The notes below the pieces were generated by a model. The model saw nothing but the letters and a program-made list of their open reading frames with translations. It was not told the DNA's origin and did not search any database. A stretch of DNA of 6,747 bases from Pseudovibrio sp. JCM 19062 (GTDB taxonomy: Bacteria > Pseudomonadota > Alphaproteobacteria > Rhizobiales > Stappiaceae): positions 1 through 6,747 of the forward strand of contig BAXV01000121.1 in NCBI GenBank assembly GCA_001310715.1, written 5' to 3'. Positions within the stretch are counted from its first letter, which is position 1. Each line of letters starts with the position of its first letter. The position numbers and the translations under genes are program-made. Positions 1 through 6,666 of the stretch are shown piece by piece.

Positions 1-108
1 TGACTACTTCTATGCTTGTAGCTAGCGGAAAAAAATGTTGATTGGACATTCGTTATATTAGCTGCAATAAATTCATTTTGATGATTTTAGTCTGCATTGG
101 TGATTTTG
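1..108 (+). other. Upstream region of the XRE regulator gene
   Basis: This AT-rich stretch has no coding signal that I can support. A loose sigma70-like pair, TTGGAC at 42-47 and AATAAA at 66-71 with an 18-base spacer, would place a promoter before the regulator, but each box matches consensus in only about four of six positions. There is no clear Shine-Dalgarno sequence before the ATG at 109; the nearest purine-rich stretch is GGTGAT at 99-104. Confidence 0.3.
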
Positions 109-955
109 ATGGACAAGCGTGACAGGGCCAGTTTGTTTCGAATCCGGCTATCCGGGGCAATGGCGCTGGCGGATATGACCCGTAGCCAGCTGGCCCGCAG
201 TACTGGTGTTGACAGGTCCACCATTGGCCAGCTGCTCAACAACGAAAACCCGCGGCTCCCCAATGGCCAGTTGCTGGCTGATCTAGCTGCCTCGCTTCAC
301 GTAAGTACAGACTGGCTGCTGGGATTGACGAACAGGCTGAGCGACCGGGGGATATTATTGCGCGGGCAATGGCACTGAGTCCGGCGGAAAGGTCTGCTGT
401 CGATGAGCAAATTCTCAATTGGCACAAGGAGGCGACGGGCCTGAAGGTGCGCCATGTGCCCGCAACCCTACCGGACATCTTAAAAACCGACCGTATGCTG
501 GCGTGGGAATATGCCTCGTTCCGCGGACTGGATGCCGATGAGGTGGTTCGGGCCAATCGTGGACAGCTGGACTGGTTGCGCTCGCGCAAAACCGATTATG
601 AGATTGCGTTCCGCTCCATGAGTTTCAAACCTGTGCGCAAGGCATTGGCTACTATGCGGGGTTGGATAAGGACACGCGTACAGAGCAACTGCAATTTGTG
701 GCGGACACCTGTCGGCAGATGTTTCCCCGCCTGCGGATATTCCTGTTTGATGCGCACAAGATCTTTAGTGCACCCATCACCATTTACGGGCCCAATATTG
801 CGGTGGTGTATGTGGGCCAGTTTTACTTGGCATTCCGGGAGGTGGAAAGAGTCAGTTCACTCACTGACCATTTCGATGCGCTCGTGCGCGAAGCCACAGT
901 GGATGCCAGAGATCTGGCAGACTACGTGGAGACACTCATTGAGCAATGCTCGTAG
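109..955 (+). pseudogene. XRE-family helix-turn-helix transcriptional regulator, split by two frameshifts
   Basis: A cytoplasmic DNA-binding regulator; its target and ligand are unknown. The first 75 codons (frame of 109) carry a Cro/C1-type helix-turn-helix at residues about 24-60: SQLARSTGV, a turn, then STIGQLLNN, followed by VSTDWLLGLTN, a usual end to this domain. One missing base near 332 moves the reading to the frame containing GDIIARAMALSPAERS, WHKEATG and RHVPATLPDILKT. A second missing base near 640 moves it to GIGYYAGLD, then IFLFDAHK, APITIYGPNIAVVYVG, QFYLAFR and the stop at 953-955. Rejoined, it is about 282 residues. I recognise the C-terminal half as one shared by a group of alphaproteobacterial XRE regulators of unknown ligand. 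The start could also be TTG at 97; ATG 109 is preferred because it is an ATG close to the HTH. The gene faces norB, but nothing shows that it controls norB. Confidence 0.8.
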
Positions 956-1026
956 TAACAAGCTCACCCATTTGCTGTCTACGAATGCGAGTGTCCAACC
1001 GCATCATAAACAGAGGCCCAATCCCT

Positions 1027-1043
1027 GCTCAAAGGTGTTGAGC
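1027..1043. terminator. Candidate bidirectional terminator hairpin between convergent genes
   Basis: GCTCAA at 1027-1032 pairs perfectly with TTGAGC at 1038-1043 across a five-base loop. It lies in the 112-base gap between the 3' ends of the regulator (stop at 955) and norB (stop at 1068). Its place suits a shared terminator, but there is no T-run on either strand and the stem is only six base pairs, so this is weak. Confidence 0.3.
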
Positions 1044-1067
1044 GAGATCCATATGGCGTGATGAGGC

Positions 1068-3364
1068 TTATGCCTTTGCCGGTTGCTCTTGTTCGTTCAC
1101 TGGCTTACCGAAATAAGCGTGGTAGAGAAACATAACGATCGAGAAAATGCCCCAGCTGAAGACCACATCCCCTGGCACACGGGCCAAACCAGCGCTGTCA
1201 TGATGGGTCCGTGGATCGTTTCAGGTGCGCGGGCGTGCCAGTAGCTTTCGGTAAAGCTGATGTAAGCCTGATAGATGCCTTGTGGATGAGAGAGAGGCCG
1301 AGCATCATGCGAGGCCGATGTTGAGGCCCCAGAACGCTTGTTGCAACCAGGCATTGCTCCACCGGTTATCCGGAATGAGTGAACGCAGGCAGAACAGCAT
1401 GAGCCGACTCCCAGCAACCCGTAGACTCCGAACATGGCGGCATGGCCATGGGCTGGCGTGGAGTTAAGCCCCTGCATGTAATAGAGCGCCAGTGGCGGGT
1501 TGATAAAGAAGCCGAGCAGGCCGGCGCCAACCAGGTTCCAGAAGAGAACCGAAGCGAAGAAGGTGAGCGGCCATTTGTAGTGGTTGATCCACTTGGTATT
1601 TTGTTCCAGCTTGTGGGTCTGATAGCTTCAAAGCCGATGACCAGCAGGGGAACCACCTCAAGCGCAGAGAACACCGCTCCCAGCGCGAGTACACCAATAG
1701 GGGTGCCACTCCAGTACAGATGGTGGAATGTACCGAGTACACCGCCAGACATGAAGATGATCGTTGCGAAGATGACCGCAACAGGCGGCCGTTGAGGCGC
1801 GCAGCAGTTTCAGGTTCACGAAAATGAGGGCGATGATGGCGGTGGCAAAGACCTCAAAGACACCCTCAACCCACAAATGCACCACCCACCAGCGCCAGTA
1901 TTCCATGACGCTGATATGCGTGTTTTGCCCCCAGAACAATCCGGCTCCGTAAAGCAAGCCAATGGCAACGGATGCCAGAAGTGTCAAGGCGATAAGGCTG
2001 CGATTGTGACCGCCCTTCAGGGCCGGGACCAGGGCACGCAGCACCAGCACCAGCCAGAGCAGGAGGCCGATAAACAGGAAGATCTGCCAGAAACGGCCCA
2101 GATCAACATACTCATAACCTTGATGGCCGAACCAGAAGTTCATGGTACGGGAGAAGAACTGATTAATTCCGAGCCACTCCCCGGCAAAAGAGCCCACTAC
2201 GATGATGATGAGGCAGAGCCAGAGGAAATTGACGCCAAGCGTTTGATAGGCCGGGTCCTTTCCTGAAAGCAGGGGCGCCATGAACAAGCCTGTCGCCAGC
2301 CATGCCGTTGCGATCCAGAACACGGCCAGTTGCGTGTGCCATGTGCGGGAGACGGAATAGGGGATGATCTCTGCCAACGGAATGCCGTAGAGGTCTTGCC
2401 CCTCAACGGCATAGTGAGCGGTGAGAATACCAGTGCGACCTGTGCGATCATTAGCCCACAACCACCCAAAAATACTTGGCGGTTGCCGCATGGACGGGGT
2501 CAATTTCACATTCGCCAGTGGGTTCCGGCTAGCGGGTCCGCCTTCCGGTACAATGCGCTCACGCCACAAATCATACTGGCGAACATAGTAAAAACACAGC
2601 GCGCCTGCACAGCCGAGCAGGAGCAGAATACTGACGATGCTCCAGATGAAAGCGGCACCGGTGGCGTGGTTGCCGACCAAAGGTTCATGGGGCCAGTTGC
2701 TGGTATAGGAGATTGTATCGCCCGGTCGATTGGTGACGGACCCCCAAGATGTCCAGAAGAAGAAAGCAGAGAGCGCGCGTGCTTGATCGGGAGTAATCAG
2801 GATGTTTGGGGGGAAGGCATATTCATTTCTAAGGTTCTGTCCATCGATGTCGTTATAGGTGGCAAACAATGTGGTGAAGTGATCCTCCACCAGCTCAACG
2901 GCGGACATGCGGTCCTGCGAAATTGTGATGGTTTCGTTAGCTGGATTGTAGCGGTTACGGCGCATCTCTTCCTGAACCAGAACCTGAAGGAAAGCGCGTT
3001 GTTCATTGGTCGGCGGTGTGTTTGCACCGCCTCGTGCGCGGTGAAAAATACCCTCAAGTGCCAGTGCTTCTCTGTGTAACCAATCGGTGGACCAGTCCGG
3101 GGCCACATAACTGCCGTGCCCCCAAATGCTTCCTTGCTGCATACCGCCCAACGATTGCCAGACATTCTGGCCTTCCTCAATGTTTTCCCTTGTGTAAAGG
3201 ACATCGCCGTTATCGGAGATCACCATCGCGGGGATCGGTGGTTTCAGCCGATAAATCTCGACACCAAAGAAGAGCAGAACACCAAAAGCGAGGACCATGC
3301 CAACGCCGAGAAGTATCCAAAGCCGTTTGAGCGAAAAGGTTACATCATAGTCTTTGTCAAACAT
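1068..3364 (-). pseudogene. norB: Quinol-dependent nitric oxide reductase (qNOR), interrupted by about nine indels
   Basis: Inner-membrane enzyme of the haem-copper oxidase superfamily that reduces two NO to N2O with quinol electrons. It is the single-subunit form (often norZ) with an N-terminal extension in place of NorC. Visible: a membrane anchor at residues 12-38, then the periplasmic qNOR signatures GQNVWQSLGG, GSIWGHGSYVAPDW and SNWPHEPLVGN. The ligand motifs follow: haem-ligand His in LTAHYAVEG (codon 2416-2414), FeB His and Glu in HLWVEG (1879-1877, 1867-1865), the FeB pair GTFHHLYW (1725-1720), and haem ligands in AHGHAAMFG (1450-1442). WFGHQGYEYVDLGR is also typical. Missing bases are inferred near 2486, 2454, 2430, 1625, 1403, 1309, 1285 and 1185, and one extra near 1782. 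As read, the frame from 3364 stops at 1658-1660 after 568 residues; corrected, it gives about 767, the normal family length, ending PAKA at 1068-1070. The ATG has a good GAGGAG site. With no accessory nor genes in view, NO detoxification is the likelier role (inference). Confidence 0.9.
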
Positions 3365-3373
3365 GGCCTGTTG

Positions 3374-3379
3374 CTCCTC
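3374..3379 (-). promoter_or_regulatory. Ribosome binding site of norB
   Basis: Reading the minus strand, GAGGAG lies nine bases before the ATG at 3364-3362. This supports ATG 3364 as the start, as does the short charged N-terminus followed directly by the first membrane segment. Confidence 0.6.
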
Positions 3380-3535
3380 ATCTTCTGGGAAAACATCCGT
3401 GTGTGCTAAAATTCAGACTACCAATCGCGCCCCTGTTGTGCATCCATCAATATCAGGAGGCTTTCGGGATCTTTGCAAAAAGCATGTCAGTTGGACAATT
3501 CTGAGAGACGTTGCTACGGCAGTTTTGCAGCAGCT

Positions 3536-3551
3536 TACGAAAATTCTCGTA
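3536..3551. promoter_or_regulatory. Inverted repeat, candidate operator
   Basis: TACGA at 3536-3540 and TCGTA at 3547-3551 are exact inverted copies around a six-base AT-rich centre. The site lies about 97 bases before the 3648 start and about 172 bases before the norB start, a position that could serve either gene. The five-base arms make chance a real possibility, and I do not recognise it as a named operator. Confidence 0.25.
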
Positions 3552-3556
3552 TGGAT

Positions 3557-3592
3557 TACCCTAGGTGAACTAAGTGGTTCGAGTTAGGGGTA
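3557..3592. promoter_or_regulatory. Nested stem-loop in the leader of the DUF1311 gene
   Basis: TACCCTA at 3557-3563 pairs with TAGGGGTA at 3585-3592, with one bulged G. Inside, GAAC at 3567-3570 pairs with GTTC at 3577-3580 around a six-base loop. It could be an mRNA leader structure, a terminator for leftward transcripts or a protein site. No T-run marks it as an intrinsic terminator. Confidence 0.25.
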
Positions 3593-3647
3593 TTTCATCG
3601 CGGGTTGCCCATCATACAGTGAGTTGACAATTTGGTATGAGGTTCAC

Positions 3648-4128
3648 ATGGATTCCGCTCTCACACTTGCGCTCATTCTTCCTGTTTTGGTGTGGCTTGC
3701 TGGCCCGTCGCAGGCCACTGAAGCACCAACCAAGGACCAAGCGGCGATCATTGCGCGCTGTGTTGAAGAGATGGGTCTGGTCTACCCTGCGATGGCGTGT
3801 GATGCTGGTGACAGAACAGTGCATCGGCACACAATACCAAAATAGCCATATGATCTACTGTACAGTTCAGGAGTATATGGTGTGGGACCAACGCCTAAAC
3901 GCGGCATATGCGAAGATCATGAAGGTCGCGAGTCCGGAGGTGAAAGCGAGCCTCAAGAGTGCGCAGCGCGCCTGGATCGAGTTTCGGGATGATACCTGTT
4001 CAGCCAATGCATTGCTTTTTCAAGGTGGCACCCACGCTAGTCTTATCATGGCTGGGTGCATGGGGACCCAGACCGCAGTGCGCAGCCTGCAGCTAGAGCA
4101 GTTTCTCATCGAAGTTGAATTCCAATGA
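3648..4128 (+). pseudogene. Exported Cys-rich DUF1311/LprI-type protein, one frameshift
   Basis: A small protein, probably periplasmic, of about 159 residues once repaired. The N-terminus is a hydrophobic signal-like segment (residues 4-19) with a likely cleavage after SQA at residue 23. After the break near 3805-3810 (one extra base or two missing), the second frame carries the family pattern: VWDQRLNAAYAKIM, AQRAWIEFRDDTC, GGTHASLIMAGC, then TAVRSLQLEQ. The six cysteines after the signal would suit disulphides. The DUF1311 family includes the lysozyme inhibitor LprI of mycobacteria, but most proteobacterial members have no tested role, so inhibition is not claimed. GAGG at 3639-3642 lies five bases before the ATG at 3648. 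The signal lacks the usual positive charge; an overlapping ATG at 3637 in another frame begins MRFTW, so a further indel near the start is possible. Confidence 0.7.
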
Positions 4129-4328
4129 TCGGGGCAGGGTGCGTTGCATGATTTGTTCGGCATGGATGGAGGAAAAAAGCCTCACTTTTAGAGGGGCCAA
4201 TATTGGGGAATAGCGGCACAGGCCAATGTGGTTAGGCTGCACAGATGCTCGTTTAAAAATCTGTCGCGTCATTCATCCCTGAAACCCACTATTGCGTTTC
4301 GGGGTGAGATGCCTTGAGGTCTGTGCTG
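4129..4328 (+). other. Intergenic region and leader of the sulfotransferase-like gene
   Basis: About 200 bases with no supported ORF. A weak hairpin, GCCTC with GAGGGGC around 4180-4197, follows the DUF1311 gene and could be a poor terminator. A much stronger stem lies at 4277-4304 and is listed on its own. GAGG at 4316-4319, nine bases before ATG 4329, is the likely ribosome binding site of the next gene. Confidence 0.35.
4277..4304 (+). promoter_or_regulatory. Nine-base-pair stem-loop upstream of the sulfotransferase-like gene
   Basis: CCCTGAAAC at 4277-4285 pairs with GTTTCGGGG at 4296-4304: nine pairs, including one T-G wobble, with a ten-base loop. It ends 11 bases before the GAGG ribosome binding site of the 4329 gene. 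There is no following T-run, so it is either a terminator for the upstream gene that lacks the classical tail or a leader structure that affects translation. Confidence 0.4.
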
Positions 4329-5224
4329 ATGAAAAAAGTTCTGATCCATATCGGTGCGCATGAAGCCGGTACAACTGCCCTGCAAAAGCAGCTTTACTCC
4401 AAACATCCGGATTTATTTTGTGATCCTACACAGTTCAATGCCAGCCGGTTTTTGCAATGCTACGAAGATCAAAGAACCCAACCCGAAGCCGCAGAACTGG
4501 CGGATCTGTTTCAGGAAGCACTTTTCAAGCCAGATACTGAGACTTACCGCCTTTCTCACGAAAGCTCATGGGGAAGCATTCGTGAAACGGCAGTTTTATC
4601 CCAATCTGGAACGGTATGTTCAGCTTGTTCGGGAACTGCAGAGGCGCGGTGTTGAGGTCAAGACACTCGTCACCGTGCGCAATCGCATTGACTTTTTGGT
4701 CTCGTATTTTCTGGATAGCCTCTCGTGGCAAGGCACTCCCAAAACCTTCCACGAGTTTGCAAACAATGCCGTCACGCCCTCTTTTTCCTGGCAGAGTGTG
4801 GAAGATCAACTGGAAAGGCTACCCGTCACCTACTTGCCTCAGGAAGCGATGGAAAAACACCCGGAGGAGTTTGTTGCTTGCATCAACAAGTTCTATGAAA
4901 CGAACTTGCTTGAGCCGGAGGATCTGAGTGATCAAGTGAACTCTGCTTAATGAGCTGGCGCTCTCCATCATTCCGCAGCTCTCCGACATTGAAGATCAGG
5001 GGCTCCGCAGCGTGCTGCTGACAACCGCATTGGACTACTGCAAACAAGGGGAACGGGCCACGGTTCTCTCCAAGGAGATCGAGGCGATCTATCGCAAGCA
5101 TTTTCGTGAGGGAGACGTGGCTTTTGCCAAAGCAAACTTCCCCACACCATTCCGGAAAATCTATTCACAGTCTAAACCTGTGACTGATCAGTTCTGGTTT
5201 GCGTTCGCCAAAACGGATGCCTGA
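4329..5224 (+). pseudogene. Sulfotransferase-like protein, split by two frameshifts
   Basis: The N-terminus KKVLIHIGAHEAGTTALQ matches the 5'-phosphosulfate-binding loop of PAPS-dependent sulfotransferases (usual form HIGxxKTGTTxLQ). KTLVTVRNRIDFLVSYF, in the middle, matches the later Arg...Ser element that binds the 3'-phosphate of PAPS. Such enzymes move sulfate to a sugar, lipid or other acceptor; the acceptor here cannot be told. The first break is in the G-run at 4570-4573, after SHESSWG, where the frame moves to EAFVKRQFYPN. The second is near 4941-4944, just before a stop at 4948; the next frame continues NELALSIIPQLSD to the stop at 5222-5224. Each break is one extra or two missing bases. 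Repaired length is about 297-299 residues, normal for this family. Oddly, the loop has Glu-Ala where Lys-Thr is usual, so activity is uncertain. ATG 4329 is chosen over TTG 4314 because of the GAGG site and the motif position. Confidence 0.7.
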
Positions 5225-5594
5225 TCAGCTTTCGCTGCGCTCTCTTTTGCTCATTTCTATAAATATCTATGCAATCATAACAGGTTACATGCTGGTGAAA
5301 TTTATGGGGTCTGAGCTGGATTGTGCGGCGGTCCTGTGAAAAGAACAGCTTTGGGAGTGCTTCGGCTGCTGATATAGTGCCGTGCGGTCATCATAACGCC
5401 GACCTCACGTTGGTTTTACTGTACCGTTAGCAGCGTGCTGGATAGTGTGCAAACCACTCAACTGACGGGAGAAATTGGCGTTCTCCGATTTATCGGGTGC
5501 CTTGCGTTTTGCGCAGGTTTCGCTGCAGTTTGAAAACAATAATAATGGCAGATGGACGAGAACGTCCCGATCAAGATGAGTGTAGAGGCGCCGT
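5225..5594 (+). other. Gap of 370 bases between the sulfotransferase-like and ABC ATPase genes
   Basis: Directly after the stop at 5222-5224, CAGC (5226-5229) and GCTG (5234-5237) form a short four-pair hairpin followed by a pyrimidine-rich stretch, a poor terminator candidate. An AT-rich segment at 5253-5270 could hold a promoter for the ABC genes, but I cannot define boxes well. GGAGAA (5468-5473) and TTCTCC (5481-5486) form a perfect six-base inverted repeat. The second half of the gap has coding-like codon use and is described separately. Confidence 0.35.
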
Positions 5595-5598
5595 GTGA
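5336..5598 (+). pseudogene. Possible shredded small membrane-protein gene upstream of the ABC ATPase
   Basis: I do not recognise this as a family. Starting from GTG 5336 one reads VKRTALGVLRLL, then a stop at 5375. A different frame gives IVPCGHHNADLTLVLLYR up to about 5427. A third stretch, 5429-5533, reads SSVLDSVQTTQLTGEIG, then the hydrophobic VLRFIGCLAFCAGFAAV, with many G-starting codons as in real genes. Moving to yet another frame at 5530 gives LKTIIMADGRERPDQDE and a TGA at 5596-5598 that overlaps the GTG start of the ATPase (GTGTGA), an arrangement common in coupled operons. Given the indels elsewhere in the window, one small two-helix protein hit by three or so indels is plausible. 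Unrelated open stretches in non-coding DNA remain possible. Confidence 0.25.
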
Positions 5599-6640
5599 CG
5601 CAGGTTCAACTTAAAAACCTCTCGAAAGTGTTTTCCGGAACACCGGCGGTTGATGCCATCAATGTTGATGTGGCCTGCGGTGAGTTTCTGGTGCTGCTGG
5701 GGCCATCGGGCTGTGGCAAAACCACCAGCCTTCGTATGGTCTGCGGGCTGGAGCAACCGACTTCCGGGTCAATCTGGTTCAATGGACAGGAAGTGACCAA
5801 TCTACCTGTCCAGAAAAGAAAAGTCGGCCTTGTTTCCCAGCGTTTCGGGCTGTTCCCGCACATGACGGTGGAGCAGAACGTTGCCTTTGGTCTGTCTGTC
5901 GGCGGTATGGCGGAGAGTGAACAGAAGCGGCACGTTGGCGAGATGCTGGAGATTGTGCGCCTCACAGACTTTGCGGGACGCTTTCCCGCGCAGCTGTCAG
6001 GCGGGCAAATGCAACGGGTGGCCATTGCCCGCACGCTCGTGACGCGGCCAAAGGTTCTGCTGCTGGATGAGCCGATGGCGAGCCTTGATACGCTGCTGCG
6101 CGCGGAGATGCGCCAGTTCATCCGTGATCTGCACGAGGAGTATGGCATGACCACGCTGCTCGTCACCCATGACCAGATTGAGGCCATGGATCTGGCGGAC
6201 CGGATTGCGGTGATGTTTGATGGCAGGGTTGCCCAACTGGCTGCACCCGATGAGATTTATCAGCAGCCCGCCAATGAGCAGACAGCCCGCTTTATGGGTC
6301 ATTCCAACATCTTTGATTGTACGCCTGTGTCTGATGGCTATGTGGAAAGCCCATATGGCCCGCTTATGCTGGGAGCGGGGTCAAATCGCGGCGTAAAGCT
6401 GCCCAGAAAAGCCATGCTGCGCTATGAGAGTATCCGGATTGTTGAGAGCAGCGAAACGCCGCAAAGCAACGTGGTTTCCGGCACAATTACACGAGCGGAA
6501 TTTCTTGGCGCGATGATGCGCTATACGCTTCAGGTGGGAGAGGGATTCCTGACCGTCGAAGAAGCGTCTTCCTTTAAAAGAAAAACAGGCGATGTGGTCA
6601 ATATGACCTTCCGCCTGAACAAATCTGGCTGCTGCAATAA
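5595..6640 (+). CDS. ABC transporter ATP-binding protein (PotA/UgpC type), frameshift near the C-terminus
   Basis: The cytoplasmic ATPase of an import system. Motifs in order: Walker A GPSGCGKTT at residues 36-44, Q-loop Gln82 in LVSQRFGLFPHMT, signature LSGGQ at 134-138, Walker B VLLLDEP with Glu159, D-loop SLD at 163-165 and H-loop His192 in LVTHDQIEAMD. A C-terminal TOBE-like part (about 240-345) puts it with the PotA/MalK/UgpC/FbpC group, whose substrates include polyamines, sugars and ferric iron; the substrate cannot be chosen from the ATPase. The start is GTG 5595, the only good start after an in-frame stop at 5583, with GAGG at 5585-5588. Near 6626 one base appears to be missing: restoring it gives NKSWLLQ and a TAA at 6638-6640, for 348 residues, normal for the group. 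As read, the frame runs on to the window end and overlaps the next gene. MASLD and Ser81 differ slightly from the commonest forms (LSNLD, Phe). Confidence 0.93.
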
Positions 6641-6655
6641 GCAGTTAAGCCGGTT

Positions 6656-6660
6656 GGGGG
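6656..6660 (+). promoter_or_regulatory. Ribosome binding site of the 6667 gene
   Basis: A G-run (TTGGGGGT context) lies six bases before ATG 6667. It decides the start of the next gene and supports the view that the ATPase ends at 6640, not inside the next frame. Confidence 0.5.
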
Positions 6661-6666
6661 TAATCT

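Larger units (their letters stand above)
3365..3647. other. Divergent intergenic region between norB and the DUF1311 gene
   Basis: About 280 bases that must hold the promoters of norB (leftward) and the 3648 gene (rightward). I looked for an FNR/NNR-type site (TTGAT-N4-ATCAA) and found none. On the minus strand TTGCAA at 3478-3473 and GATATT at 3454-3449, with an 18-base spacer, form a weak sigma70-like pair upstream of norB. Two palindromic structures, at 3536-3551 and 3557-3592, are listed separately. No convincing ORF lies here. Confidence 0.4.

Noticed and set aside
1097..1477. A separate 126-residue gene on the minus strand
   Set aside because: Its translation begins with QGLNSTPAHGHAAMFG and ends with HGPIMTALVW, which are parts of the C-terminal region of qNOR. 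It is a fragment of norB, not its own gene.
2330..3079. A 249-residue open frame on the plus strand
   Set aside because: It lies antisense to the qNOR gene, has no recognisable motif, and its composition mirrors the codons of norB. It is a shadow frame.
3624..3629. TTGACA as a -35 box for the DUF1311 gene
   Set aside because: A -10 box at normal spacing would fall at or after the ATG at 3648, so it cannot serve this start.
3648..4128. Naming this gene lprI and calling it a lysozyme inhibitor
   Set aside because: Only the general DUF1311 pattern is visible; most proteobacterial members have no tested activity, so the specific function would be over-claimed.
5606..6187. A 193-residue open frame on the minus strand
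   Set aside because: It is antisense to the ABC ATPase, whose plus-strand frame holds every ABC motif. The Ser/Arg-rich translation is typical of an antisense shadow.
1068..6640. Programmed ribosomal frameshifting or recoding as a system shared by all these genes
   Set aside because: There is no common slippery heptamer or downstream structure, the shifts go both ways, and several occur within a few dozen bases in norB. Sequence errors or decay explain them better.
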